Positions 44,931 through 56,607 are shown, counted from the first letter of the stretch. The stretch: 64,000 nt of DNA from Fulvia fulva (GCF_020509005.1 NC_063021.1:1054001-1118000), one strand, 5' to 3'. Notes: generated from the letters alone by a model not told the origin. Made by a program: numbers and translations.

Positions 44931-46201
44931 ATGGCTTCTCAAGGACAGTACTTTCCTCGTGAGTATGCACTTGCCTATCTCATGAAGCCCCATCCTAACG
45001 CTTTGCAGCTCCTCCTTCCAGTGGAGGTGATCAAGGTATGATACACCACATCTACGAAGCATGTCTTTGCGACGCAGGCTTAGCCGTCTCCTAGATGGGC
45101 AGCAACAGTTCACCCCTCCTCCTACCAACAACCAGACCTACTTCGCTCCTCCACCTCCTCAACCACAACAAACCCAGCCGCAGCAGCAATTCGCTCCTCC
45201 GCCCACTTTCGCGCCGCCACCGAGTGTCTCCCCGATCTCTCCACAGCAAAACGCAGCCAGCAATGCACCAGCACCAGAGGCAAAGTCGCTACCATACTAC
45301 CCAGGGCCTCCCGCCGAGTCCGATGTAAACGAGAAGCAGAAAGAGCGCGTACAAGTCAGCGAGCCTTTAGCAAGTCCAAGGCAGGCATCTTTCAATGCCA
45401 ATCGACAATCCAGCATGCCAGGTGGTGCGCCTCCGCCAGGCCACTTCACTGGAGCACAAGCAACGATGGATGATGTTGGGACCTTCAATGGCGGTTCCTA
45501 CCGCATTAGTCACCGCGACAGCAACACTATAGTCACGATTCAGCTGGCAATGGGTTGTCCACTCACGGTGAAGCCAGGTGCCATGATCGCCATGTCTCCG
45601 ACCATAACAGTCAAAGGTGACTTCAAATTCAGCATGAAGAAGTTGATCGCAAGAGGCCAGATGTCCCACAGTCTGTTCACCGGTCCTGGAGAGCTGTTGC
45701 TGGCACCATCCGCACTTGGAGACGTTACGAACATTCGCCTGGCGGGGAGTGAGCATTGGAACGTTGGAAAGGATGCCTTCTTGGCTGCGACGCAGGGTGT
45801 GACGAAGGACTATGTCAGCCAGAACTTGAGCAAGGCCATCTTCTCAGGTGAAGGCTTGTTCGTCTACAAGCTCGGTGGTGTTGGAATTTGCTGGATCCAG
45901 AGCATGGGAGCTATACTTCGCAAAGATGTAGGTTGCAATGTCTTCCTTGATTGGCTCGAAAGTACTGACATTCCTGCAGCTCCGTGAGAACGAGAAGTAC
46001 ATCGTCGACAACGGCCATCTGGTAGCGTGGAACTGTGGCTACACTCTGGAGCGAGTGGCAAGTGGTGGCATTGTTAGCAACTTTGCAGCTGGGGAAGGTC
46101 TCGTTTGCAAGTTTCAAGGCCCTGGCACCGTTTTCCTCCAGACGAGGAATCCAGCGCAGTTTGCCGCATATATGGCAGCGCATGGTGCTGGCGCCGCTTA
46201 G
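44931..46201 (+). CDS. AIM24: AIM24-family protein
   Basis: Four exons, 44931-44958, 45009-45035, 45095-45927 and 45980-46201, encode 369 aa. The first two exons are tiny (28 and 27 nt). Their introns of 50 and 59 bp have GTGAGT...TTGCAG and GTATGA...CCTAG borders, and together they build a Pro/Gln-rich start ([12 protein letters not shown]) that runs on into Q-Q-Q-F-T-P-P-P. The third intron (52 bp) precedes L-R-E-N-E-K-Y-I-V. The C-terminal 230 residues form the AIM24 double beta-roll (PF01987): [42 protein letters not shown]. Yeast Aim24 is mitochondrial, but no clear presequence is seen here, so location is open. Confidence 0.9.
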
Positions 46202-47057
46202 CAAGGAGGCCGCCGATGAAAGCGTCTGTGAGTCATCTAATGTGTGAATTGGAAACGCTAGTATGATACCCATATTCATCTATGAAACCGTACTTCACTT
46301 CTGCAGCCGCCGGTCGATACGGAGCACGACTTCTCGGATGTTCAGGAAGCCAAGGCCTGACAGAGAGCCCCTCTTCATCTCACAGCGCCGCACTCGGTTA
46401 CTTCCTGTCCAGACCCGACGTTGTTCCCGCGCTTGGGTCAATAGCAAAGTTGATCGCACAGCTGTGCGTACATCGTGACTTCTGATCCGTGGTTCTCGCA
46501 CTCATCGCGCAGTTGATCCTCGCTAATGATTATGTCCCATCTCAGGCGCATCGGTTGACTGGGTGGACCGCCTGGCTTGTAGCGATAGAACAAACGTGGG
46601 AACCGTCGCTCTGTGAGTACCCATCCACCTCTAAAATCTAGGAGTTGGTGGAAGCTGTCGGTGTCGCCATGCCAGAGCACCCTCAGATCCCTGATGTGGT
46701 CGAGTCCGATGGCATCTAGGGCGCCCAGCGACTTCATTTGCGCCTTTTGGATCGAGTAGCCGGAACGTTGAAACAGGACGAAGTGCGTCTCTGACCAGAA
46801 GCTCTGGTAGCATGTCTTGTACAGCTTTCCAGCTTCGGAATGGATCGCCTTGCAGGTGAGAAGCAAGTTCTTGGGTGGTGGTGTGGCCGTGAGGAGATTT
46901 ACCGCATCAGCGTCACGGTACTCGGAGGTGAAGACGAGCCCGTAGATCTCGTTGCGTAACTCAGCGGGTAGTTTGAAGAGGCCGTGTGCTGCGGTAGTCA
47001 TGTTGGCGGTGTTGCGCTGTTCGCTGGTCAGTGAAGCTTTGCTGGCAGGTGGAGATA

Positions 47058-48299
47058 CAGTCCTGGGCATAGTTTTTACAACCCCTGTTCTTCCACCTTT
47101 CCTCATTAGGAAGGATGTATCCACTGCTTGGCGTAGCTCACCACCTGGTGTGTCCTCCATTGTTGGCTATTACTGCCTCGCAGCGTTCTCGCATACTCTT
47201 GCATATACGTTGTATGTCCTCAGGTGTTAGCTTGGCCCATTCAATCTTGATAGCAGCTATTACCTCATCTCGTGTTGTAGGAAAATGAGCACCTACCCTA
47301 TGCTTAAGAAGAGCCTATAGATTCTCAATAGGGTTGAGATCTGGTGAATTGGCTGGCCATTCCATAAGGTGTAGGCCCTTCTCCTTAAATAGACTCACCG
47401 TTGCCTTCGCCTTGTGGATTGAGGCGTTGTCTTGCATAACAATGCAGTCCTGCGAGCCTGTTGACACTCGCTGCTTCTCAATTGCCGTGTGGATAAGAGG
47501 GACAATCTGGCTACGATACACCTCACCGTCGACAGAGCCCTTCTCGAATATATGGACTTCCATAGGTCCATCTGCAGAGATACAGCCCTATATCATACAG
47601 GCTGAGGACTTGCGGAAGCGTGCTATAAGACAGTGTTCGTAATAAGCCTCATCTGCCCTGCGTGTCATATAGACCTGTCCGAATATTCCACACCTGAATG
47701 AAGCTTCATCTGTCCAAAGGACCTGAGCCCACTGTTCCACTGTCCATTTAATATAAGCCCTTGCCCATCGAAGCCGTGCCTCCTTATGTTTCTTAGTCAA
47801 CAACGGCTTACGTGTTGCGACATATCGTGAGAAGCCCTCCTTCTTAAATGCAGCTCTTACTGTCCGGACGTCGCTGAAGATGCCCTCTATCGCGGCAATC
47901 TGTTCGTATCGTAGGCGGCGGCTGTTGGCATCAGTGGTGGCTCGATAGACAAGTCGCTGACGCTTGGAGGTGTTGATTACAGGTAGTGGGCCTCTCTTCT
48001 TCGGTATGGAAGGTGGCACTCTTTCCAGCCGTGAGATTACTGAAGAGACAGAGCCTTTGTTAGTGTGAAGGGCGTCTGCAATCTGCTGCAGCGGCCAGTG
48101 GGCGTGTTTGTGAAGAGACCACATCTCGCCCTTCTCAAATTCGGTAAAGACGCGTCCCTTCGGCATGGTGGCGATAGATAGCGCGTGTGTGAGTGTGTGG
48201 ATAATGAGATTGAAGGTAGCAACACCTTCTGAGATGGACATGGATAGCCGGAAGGGGTTAGCGTAAATACAGGGGTTGTCAAAATTATGCCCAGGACTG
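47058..48299 (-). mobile_element. Tc1/mariner element, 1242 bp
   Basis: The terminal inverted repeats of about 30 bp begin CAGTCCTGGGCATA and contain ACAACCCCTG. A TA duplication flanks the element at 47056-47057 and 48300-48301. It contains one transposase reading frame on the minus strand and has inserted into a 2EXR-type gene. The 287-bp MITE at 15503 is a deletion derivative of the same family. Unlike the block at 1-15300 it is nearly free of RIP-type change. Confidence 0.95.
47138..48166 (-). pseudogene. Tc1-type transposase with two nonsense codons
   Basis: The frame runs from M-P-K-G-R-V-F-T at 48166 to R-W-stop at 47138-47140, about 342 codons, the usual Tc1 size. An HTH-type N-terminus is followed by the first catalytic Asp in L-W-T-D-E-A-S-F, the second in V-M-Q-D-N-A-S-I-H and the Glu in P-D-L-N-P-I-E-N-L, with 34 residues between the last two (DD34E). 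Two in-frame TAG codons interrupt it, at 47588-47590 (before G-C-I-S-A-D-G-P, where relatives have W-G) and directly after P-I-E-N-L (where relatives have W). Both are TGG-to-TAG, that is CpA-to-TpA on the other strand. All three catalytic residues are intact, so the copy was recently functional. Confidence 0.92.
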
Positions 48300-48482
48300 T
48301 ACTGACATACCGAGCCACTCGAAGATGCAGAGGTAATCCTGCGCAAGCAGAATGTTCAGTTCTCGTGTATCGAGGTGATTTTTGTTGTTCGAGGCTTTTG
48401 ATGCAGTTGAAGTGGTGGAGGGCTTCTTTAGCTGTGCATCGGAATTGACAAACGGCGTTACTCGCGCGGGTAGTGCCGACAT

Positions 48483-49289
48483 GCCTGTGAAGATGCATGG
48501 GTGTGAGAATTTTGGCCGATCTATCTCGCTACTTGTCTTGCAGCTCTGGAGGTATCATGTAGCAGTCTTGCTCGTGATGCTGTCGGTTGGTTGCTCCCTT
48601 GCACAGTGTGCATAGGTTAAGCCGAGGGCAAAAAAGACAGCTTAGACGTGCCTCCTTGTCAGAACCACTCCCACTCCTCGGAATCGACCTCACAACCTTC
48701 AACACAGCAAAAGAAACTGTACCTGGCAAGCCAGATACAGCCAAGAAACCGGACTGACCAACCTAATCTCCCTAGCTATGCCCGGAAATTTACTCGCTAT
48801 GATCTTGATTGCGCAGAGCGTTCACTGCGGGTTGTCCAAGTCGTGCTAATCTGGTATTACGCTAGCTTGCGACCAAACTGTTTTTCTTGATTGGTAAGCG
48901 TGTTTTGAAGATCAATATGTAAATAAAACGCGGGTAGTGCCGAGATGCATGTGAAGATACAGGGGTCCTAAACTTTCGGCCGTGCTTCCCAGCTACACCA
49001 ATCTGAAGCGCATGCACATGCATGCTAACCTGTGAGCTATCATTCTCGCTAATCTTATTCACTTTGAGCACACTTGGAGTCACAATTCCGCTGGTACGGT
49101 CACTTGTTGCGCTTTCTGCTGCGACTAGAAGCATCCGGCTTTGAACATCAACAACCACGACCGACTCTACGAATACCTCGTCTTTTCACAGAAGAACAAC
49201 GCCATACTCACAAACGCCACTTTCAAGGTAGAAATGACACGATTGTTGCGGAGAATCTCCTTCGCTGACCTCGAACTAGTGCCTCCGAC
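48483..49289. other. divergent spacer between two 2EXR-type genes
   Basis: This 807-bp region has no accepted gene. Words from the start-codon region of the split gene (CGCGGGTAGTGCCGA.ATGC.TGTGAAGAT) at about 48466-48495 recur near 48931-48960 with a few changes, followed by a shared TTT.GGCCG block. That indicates an old local duplication of a gene start. Confidence 0.6.
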
Positions 49290-49996
49290 ATGCCGCCGAC
49301 TACACGAGCCAAAGCCCGCCAGTCCGAGTTGGCGAAAGGCTCTCGCTTGCTCAAGTTACCTGCTGAGCTCCGCAACTACATCTACGAGCTAAGCTTCTCC
49401 ACAAATCAGCACGATGACGAGGTGAGTGAATGTGAACGCCGTCTGTTCGAAACATGCGTGCTGCATCTCCATTTCAGCAGCAGTTGCTGAGGCGCTTGTA
49501 TGCAGTGCTCATGTATGACTGACTTCTTTCTGTCTAGGTGATGGACATTTTCACGGCATTAGCTCCGGAGAAGTCGCTGCTGCTTGTGTGCCACCAGGTC
49601 TACAATGAGGCTTGTCAGCTGTACAAGATCGCCTTCCGCAATTTCTGTACTTCTGGCAAGTTCTCTATGGAAGTTGAGCAGTCTGGCGTAGCATTCTACA
49701 CATACTTCGAAGCATTGCAGGTTCCCCAGCTTGAGCATGTGGTCCACTTCCACGTCAATTGGCTGGGCTTCACGATGACCTTGCTAGATAGACGTGGTGG
49801 TTGGCATATGAGATACAAACTGTTCAATGACTATTTGCGGATCTGGTACGCTCGTGGGAATCTGCGGGCGGCTTCACATCGTACGGAGAGCGAGTTTGCT
49901 GCAACATATGATGCAGCAGCGCCTACTGTATCTCTTCACAAGCAACTGCTCGACTACTTCGGCACCAAGCCAGAGCAAGACAACAGAAGAGCTTAG
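49290..49996 (+). CDS. 2EXR/F-box-like protein
   Basis: Two exons, 49290-49421 and 49538-49996, encode 196 aa. The 116-bp intron has GTGAGT, a CTGAC branch site and TGTCTAG, and phase 0 joins D-D-E to V-M-D-I-F. Exon 1 has L-L-K-L-P-A-E-L-R-N-Y-I-Y-E-L, the family hallmark. Exon 2 has S-L-L-L-V-C-H-Q-V-Y-N-E-A and a later R-R-G-G-W, both matched in the split gene at 46438-48482, so the two are paralogues. Such fungal proteins form large lineage-specific families with little known function; some are thought to act as ubiquitin ligase adaptors. No signal or membrane span is seen. Confidence 0.8.
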
Positions 49997-50391
49997 TAGA
50001 GGTCAGAAAGGGTGGTTAGAAAAGGGGAATTCTATCTTCGAGCTGGAGAGCGTACGCCGCGGGCGAGGCGGAAGCTCATGAACGCTCGATGGTGCTCGAT
50101 GCAGATCCCAAGACCTACCGGGCTTCCAATAACCCAAGAAATTGGCTAGTGACCTCAGTCAGACCGAATCTCATGGAGGGGGACGAACGGTGAGAACATG
50201 GCAGATGCTGCCTTCCGTCGGGTTCCGAGCAGATGGACAAGTTTTCAAATCAGGATCACTACGATTAGTACAAGCGCTCTGGTTGGAGAGGGTACAGTTC
50301 CTTGACCTGCACGCCCTTAGGCAGTTCAGCATGTGGCCGAGTACAGTTCGGACAGGCAAACTGCGGGATGGAGATGTATCCATACACAATC
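49997..50391. other. convergent 3' spacer
   Basis: This 395-bp region lies between the ends of two convergent genes. Short frames are present on both strands, but nothing recognisable is seen. Confidence 0.5.
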
Positions 50392-51536
50392 CTAGGCATG
50401 GTCGATCGGCGACGGACCAACCCCGATGTCGATCGTATACACATACAGTGGCTTCGTGATATTCACCTGCCCGTTCCCAAACGGCGTTCCACGATTGAGC
50501 TGCGCAGCTGGCAGCCACAATTTGGTGCCCTCGATCCACATGGCATCAACCCACAACAGCCTGGAATCCTGCACCAGAAGTGACTTGGTCCCGTTCTTCG
50601 CCACAGAGATGATCCGCTGACTATCAGTGTCGCTGACATATATCACTCCATTCGTGTCAATCGCAGTGCCATCAGTCGAAGGCGTGAGCGAGTATGGCTC
50701 AATGTACGAAGCAAGCTCTGCGCCTGCGAGGGAAGTATTGTAGAAAGCCTGATCCAGCCACTTCGTCTCCAGTTTCCAAAGGCCACCGTTCGCAGGCGAG
50801 AAGTAGAAATTCTTGCCGTCTGGAGATACTTCAAGCTGATCGGCATGGATGTACTGATACTCTCCGTTCGCAGACTGAACCAAATACGACCCTTCTGCTG
50901 ACACTGGGGTCGCCCCTTCTGTGCCATATTCCGCACCTGCCTCAACGACTCTTCGCGAATGCGGCTTGCGAGGTCTAGCACGATCAAGCCTGGCGAGCCG
51001 GCATCTGTTAGGTGTGCTTTCCCAGTTGCTGGATTGAAGCGAACGTCGTCGAGAAGACTATTGTAGCGCGTGACGTTACCCATCGGGTACACACGGGATA
51101 CCTCGTTCGTGTTGACATTGATCTGAATAAGTTTTGGGCCTTCTGGCAGTATCACTGGCTCGCCAAAGGATGGAGATCCAGCATCTACGACATAGAGATG
51201 GCCATCGGGGCCGACACGTTGTGAGTTGATGCGCACGAATTTTGTCGATGGATCGTCGCCGTCTTGGTAGGAGTTCCATGCTTCGTTGGGGTATGCTGTC
51301 ATCTCATTCGTTGTTCGATTGTACTCGACGACTGCAGGTCCTTTCGAGCCGTCGACACGAGCCAGGACTAAGAACAGGCGGCCATCTGGAGTGGTGCTCA
51401 CACCGTTACATGGCACGTCCAATGTCAATGCGGTCTCGACGCGAAGATCCTGTGGTCCTGTGAAGACTTGGCCAACGGTGCATTGTATGGTGAGCGTCAA
51501 CGCCAAGGCGATGCTATTGATGGGATGAAACATCAT
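50392..51536 (-). pseudogene. MRJP/yellow-like secreted protein, frameshifted
   Basis: The start at 51536 (M-M-F-H) opens a signal peptide (I-A-L-A-L-T-L-T-I-Q-C-T-V-G). Family blocks follow: C-N-G-V-S-T-T-P-D-G-R-L-F-L, V-D-A-G-S-P-S-F-G, L-D-D-V-R-F-N-P-A-T-G-K-A and T-D-A-G-S-P-G-L-I-V-L-D-L-A. Near 50955-50972 the frame changes, and the rest (V-V-E-A-G-A-E-Y-G, V-S-P-D-G-K-N-F-Y-F, Y-V-S-D-T-D-S-Q-R, ending G-P-S-P-I-D-H-A) is in another frame down to 50392. No splice pair explains the shift. Apart from it the protein is complete (about 380 aa) with several Asn glycosylation sites. Fungal members of the MRJP family (PF03022) are secreted beta-propellers of unknown role. It may be a real pseudogene or a sequencing error. 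Confidence 0.8.
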
Positions 51537-52619
51537 CGTGGGCGTTGTTGGCAGGGGAGGAGTAATGGAAGAGGATGGACAGTGTAGATAGACATTACCT
51601 TGAGATGTGACGTTGTACAGGCGGGGTTCTTGCAATGCAGAGAGTGGACTCCGCTTGGCCTGTGAGCACGATGCGGTCGTGAATCGATGCTGCGGGTGTT
51701 CCTGGAAACAGACGGGTGAGGCGCATGCTTTGAGTTTCGTGATCCCCGGCACGTCATATCGCATTGGTGCTCCGACAACATCTTGCATGGCCATATAGGG
51801 ATATGCTGAGATAGACAGATTCATACAGAGACAGGCAAGAGCGATGTCGGGCCAGGTCGCCTTCCAGCGCGACCTTTCGCCAAGACACTCCTGGTGCGTC
51901 GGCTCATAACGTCGATTGGGGGTGAGGCTGCTTGAGCCCTAACGTTCGCGGGATGATTAGACGAAGGCAAAAGCCCGGCATGCTTTCCCACAATAGCCGT
52001 TGGAAACACCTAAGCAAAGCAAGCCGTAGATGCCGAAGCCAGATTCTCGAAATGGTCGTCGAAGAGTACAGTGTTATGGTCTCTCGAGTCTCGAGGTTAT
52101 AGGTGGTGAAGGTGGACCATTGTCTCTGCGCGACCCCTGGCGGTGGTCGGGGCTTGTGCAAGGAGTTCTCACAACGTGCTAGCCCACGCTGCACCATGGT
52201 ACGCCCACACTGTCTGTGGTATCGTTACGCGTTGCCAACGGGGTGTGTGTAGAGGGAGAAGATGTGTGGATGGGGAAGGGTCAGTGATGCAGCCCCTCTT
52301 CCCTCAGCGTGGCAAGCGCGGAGATCTCGCGACAAGCTTTCAGGGGTTCGTGCATCGTTATCCCAGCTTAGTGCTCGCGATATCTTCGCCGTTTCATGAG
52401 GTCCAGCGTCTGGTCCACTGTGCTGGAGCGGCATCTCACGCCTCTCTCTGGTCTGTGACCGGTCTTCACTCTTTCGACCGCGCGCCGAACCGCACGCTCG
52501 TTGTTGCTGTACGATTATTCTTTGCATTGAAGACAGAGAGACTGCATGTGATCCTGCGGAGAGGAGGTAATTCGAGACACAATCTCAAGGGGCCTGCTGG
52601 TTCAGACCCTTTCGTAGCC
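51537..52619. promoter_or_regulatory. divergent promoter region, MRJP-like gene / Rab GAP
   Basis: These 1083 bp separate two divergent starts. The frames of both neighbours stay open for some way upstream (to 51824 and 52143), but those extensions are compositionally unlike the proteins. I see a leader on each side and no separate gene. Confidence 0.5.
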
Positions 52620-55600
52620 ATGGAACACGAGACGTTGGTCGATATGGCGGTTGTCCAGCAAGAGCATGCCCGCCCAACTTCGTCGTCACATGAACAAGAA
52701 GAGCCAGCACAAGATCCATCACCCAAGACACAGCCCCCGATGCTGCACATTGATGAGACAACGCGTGCAGACACACCAACCAACGAAGACATCTCAACGC
52801 CGACGCAAGAGACAGCGACAAAGCCGCTACCAGCTATCATTACCACCACTACAACTACCACAGACGACGAGCCTGCCGAACAACTTTCGACCTCACCGCA
52901 GCCAGACACGCCGACTGATCCCACAACGCCGATAACTCCCCATGACGAGCTGCGGGACCTGCACGATCCATACCGTGACTCTATGAGCTCCCTTGCCCTG
53001 TCTGAGAGCAGCGTGGATTACGACCATCCATCGACCAAAGAGGTGGAAGACGTCCTGGCGACTCCACGCGTGAGCGGTGTCCGGCGGCACCTGCGGAAGG
53101 TGAGCAGCCTGGATATCCTACAAAACAAGTGGGCACCGCCTGAGAGGCCGAGCACACTGTTCGACGCCTCAGATGAGAGCATACAGCCCATGTCTGCCAT
53201 GGAGCTTGAAGGGGACAACCGACACTTCTGGACAAGAGATAGCAGCAACTTTGACCCGAATGAGATCAAGCATGGTCGGCGGTCGACGAATGCCTCGATA
53301 GACACGATCGATATGCTAGAGCCCGGACAGTCGGCGTACGCTTCGAGAAACGGCAGCACAAGTGGAGCATCGCAACGCACGTCAGACGGCTCTTCATCAG
53401 ATGACGACGTCCAGGTGGACTGGCAGGCGTTGGAGAAGACGGAGAAACAGGAAAAGGCTGACAAAGATCTCGAGGAGGATGCGAACGACGAGTCTACGGC
53501 TTTCTTGCTGGCCAGACTGGAGCAGGAGAACGCAAAGATCGAGGCTGGTGCAATGGCAGCATCAATCAAGACCGGCAAGTCTGCTCGTGCTCGTGCTGCA
53601 AGTCGTCCGCCAAGCATGGCTCATCTCAAGAAGCTCGTCTGTGGCAAGGATACCTCGACTCCATCCATCCGATTTAGCTTGGCATCCGATACCGGCTTTC
53701 CTGAAGAAGCTCCGCCCATGACTGAGCTCGAGTTCTGGGTTGCACTGGTTCAAGACTATCCAAGCACAGCTGCTCGTCTGCCAACGCTGACCACCACGAA
53801 GATTCGAGCTGGTATTCCATCACCACTACGAGGAGTCGTATGGACAACACTAGCAGGCGCGCGCGACAGAGATCTTGAAGATGCCTTCGACCGTCTTGTG
53901 CACGAGAAGAGTCCGTATGAAGGCATCATCAACAAAGATGTCGGTCGCTCCTTCCCTGGAGTGGAACTGTTCCGAGAGGCAGACGGCGAAGGTCAGCAGA
54001 TGCTGGGACGCGTACTAAAGTGCTTCTCGCTGCAAGACAAAAACATTGGCTACTGTCAAGGACTGGGCTTCTTGGTTGGTCCGCTACTGATGAACATGCC
54101 AGAGCGCGATGCTTTCTGCGTTCTGACAAGGTAAGACGACAATGGATGCGTTATTGATTGGCACACATGACTGACATATTCGTAGGCTTATGGATCACTA
54201 CTCGCTGCGACCTTCTTTCCTCCCCTCGCTTTCCGGCCTCCACATGAGAATCTACCAATTCTCCTCCCTGCTCAAGCAGCACCACAAGAAGCTACACGAG
54301 CATCTTGCCGAGCTTGGCATCGAGCCAGCATATCTATCGCAGTGGTTCCTGTCTTGCTTCGCCGTGACCTGTCCACTTGACATGCTATTCCGCATCTACG
54401 ATGTCATATTTGCCGAAGGTGCGAACGAGACGGTGATGCGGGTCGCTCTTGCCTTGATGAGGAGACACGAAGAGAAGATGCTTGCGACAATCGAGTTTGA
54501 GGAAGTGATGCAGCTGTTGCTTGGACGTGAGATGTGGGATTGCTATGGCGGTGATGCCGATATGTTGGTTGATGACTTCACATCATTGGGCGACATTGTA
54601 ACACACACGCGTCTTGCAGAGCTGGAGAAAGAGTTCGACATCCAGTCCTCGGAGACCGTTGGACAAAGTGCTGGCTTTCTACCGGACGTTCAGGCAGCGG
54701 CTTCGCGTTTCCTGGGCCGAATCTGGGCACCTGGACATGGAGCGACACCCAGCAAGGCGAGTACAGCGCCCACACACTCTACGAGTCCTAGCGTCTCGAC
54801 CCTTTCACCACCAGCAGCCGAAAAAGATACCGCGTCTGGTGGATACAGCCTGTTCGGTCGGCCGACCAGCTTCCTGCGGCGAAGTCCCAGCAAGCAGAGT
54901 ATTGGGATGGCCAATGACACGAACAGCAGCGAGGATAGCACATCTACGGCGGGCTCAAGTGCTGTCAGCCTAGCGTCAACTGGGTTGACAGAGCCGGATA
55001 CCCCAACTGCAGATGCCAACGGAATCATGCGCGAAAGCATGGCTGACTCGATAAGTACCAGGTCCAAGGCGGAGTCCATAGCACCAGGATCCAGCTTGCA
55101 CAGCAGGGAAACGATGGAGCTGCATGCTCAGGTAGAGGACCTTCTCATCGCAATTGGGGAAATGCAGCGCGAGCATGCTCAACTAGCAGCAATGCTACAG
55201 CGCGAGCGTGAGGAGAGGAGTGAAGACCAACGCGTGATGCGTCAATTGGTCAGCAATCTTCGCAAGACGGATAAAGACGATCGCAGGAGGACTATGCCAC
55301 CACCGCAGAAGAAAATGGAGCTAGAGATGCCGACCAAGGGTCGACCCTTGAGTGTGGGCAGTCGGACTGATGTCGAACATGAGGCTGAAAAGCAACAACC
55401 CAAGAGCGAGATTGATCAACTGCTTGACAAGGCACAAGATCGCCTTTCTAACAGCAACAGACTCTCCGCCAGCCTAGAGACTAAAGCACAACTGCGGAGC
55501 AATCTTACACGGACTAGAGAGCAGCTGGAAGCTGCCGCCAAACATTCGAAAGATCTGACGAGCCGTCTGGAAGCAGCAGAAGCATCCGTGAGCACCTTCC

Positions 55601-56607
55601 AGTCTGAGAGCGAAGACCTTCAATTGGAGGTCAACGAGCTCAGAACGAGAGTGGCTGAGGAGTTCAAGACCCGACAAAAGCTTGAACACCAGCTGGGCGA
55701 GTTCAAGGCACAAGCGCGCTCGATCGATCGAAAGGAGAGGTTGCAGCGTGCTGAAAGCTTGAGTGAGGTCCCGACATTGAGCAGAAAGGATGCAGATGCC
55801 AAATCTCGCCAAAGTAGCATTACGAGCATGACCGCTGGCTCATCATCCGGGCTTCGCGAGCTCAAGCTTGGCCGAAGGGATAGCAGCTCATCCATGCACA
55901 GCTTGCGATCGCGGAACACGATGTCGATGCACATGGAAGTGGTCCCACCTACAGTCCGTCAAGACAGTGGCGGCTCTTCAGAGGAGCCGTCGCCAGTATC
56001 TGGTTCGCCGGCCGCCCCTGCCCCAGTCACAACGGCTGCTCCCTCTGCAGATCCACTATCTGTGCCGCGAACGGGTTTTGCTCGCAGGACAACGAGTTTG
56101 GCCACCAAGGAAGTCCTTGCCACAACGCAACATGAGCCAGTGCCAGAAGATGCGCTTCTGCTTGAGCTCGTCAACGCGAAGACGACAGAAGCTCAAGCTC
56201 GCCAAGAGGTCGACGAGCTTAAGAAGGCGCTCTCGGTTGGCAAGCGGAAGCAAGAGGAGGCATTGAAGCGACTACAGGCCGAAATGGAAGCTGCAAAAGC
56301 AGAGGCTGTCAAGGCAGCAGAGGCGGCACAGGTTGCAAAGAGCGAGACCGAGGCTCTACGGCTTTCGCAACTCGCGCCTGCTGGCACCACACTTTTCAGC
56401 TTGCCACCAACACCTGCACTCGAGGCACCCAATGGCTTTGTCAGGAGCGGTAGTAGCGCTGCTGCCACGCCTTCAGAAGAGAAAGATCAGCCCAACATCA
56501 TACTGCCGAAGAAGTCAGAGACTGCCCCGGCAGCCGCAGGTGGCTGGTTTTGGCAGAGAAGAGCGGCGAGCAAGTCTGGCATACCTGTGCAGAAGGATGG
56601 GGAATGA
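52620..56607 (+). CDS. TBC-domain Rab GTPase-activating protein (Gyp5-like)
   Basis: Two exons, 52620-54130 and 54186-56607, encode 1310 aa. The 55-bp intron has GTAAGA, CTGAC and CGTAG. The ATG at 52620 has an AGCCATGG context. Residues 1-390 are Thr/Ser/Pro-rich and acidic. The TBC domain (about 395-600) begins R-A-G-I-P-S-P-L-R-G and has both catalytic fingers: I-N-K-D-V-G-R-S-F-P (Arg finger, near 440) and I-G-Y-C-Q-G (Gln finger, near 479). The rest is Ser-rich with coiled coils near 825-880, 930-1020 and 1150-1230. TBC proteins speed GTP hydrolysis by Rab proteins. The layout of acidic N-terminus, TBC and long coiled coil resembles yeast Gyp5, which acts on Ypt1/Sec4 in secretion. The target Rab is inferred. 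Confidence 0.92.

Larger units (their letters stand above)
46438..48482 (-). pseudogene. 2EXR/F-box-like gene split by a Tc1 element
   Basis: The 5' part (48482-48302) starts M-S-A-L-P-A-R-V and is Ser/Lys/Asn-rich. The 3' part (47055-46438) has L-F-K-L-P-A-E-L-R-N-E-I-Y, the hallmark of fungal 2EXR/F-box-like proteins, then L-L-L-T-C-K-A-I-H-S-E-A and R-G-G-W. A Tc1 element lies between them, flanked by TA. Joining the two parts with a single TA keeps one open frame of about 266 aa, so the gene was whole before insertion. The 3' part is still open from Met codons inside the transposon end (up to 240 aa) and from an internal Met ahead of the 2EXR motif, so a shortened protein is possible. A related gene lies at 49290-49996 on the other strand. 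Confidence 0.85.

Noticed and set aside
51537..51824. N-terminal extension of the MRJP-like frame
   Set aside because: The ATG at 51536 is followed directly by a good signal peptide, which an extension would bury.
52143..52619. N-terminal extension of the Rab GAP frame
   Set aside because: The upstream stretch is Cys/His/Arg-rich and unlike the acidic Ser/Thr N-terminus; the ATG at 52620 has a good context.
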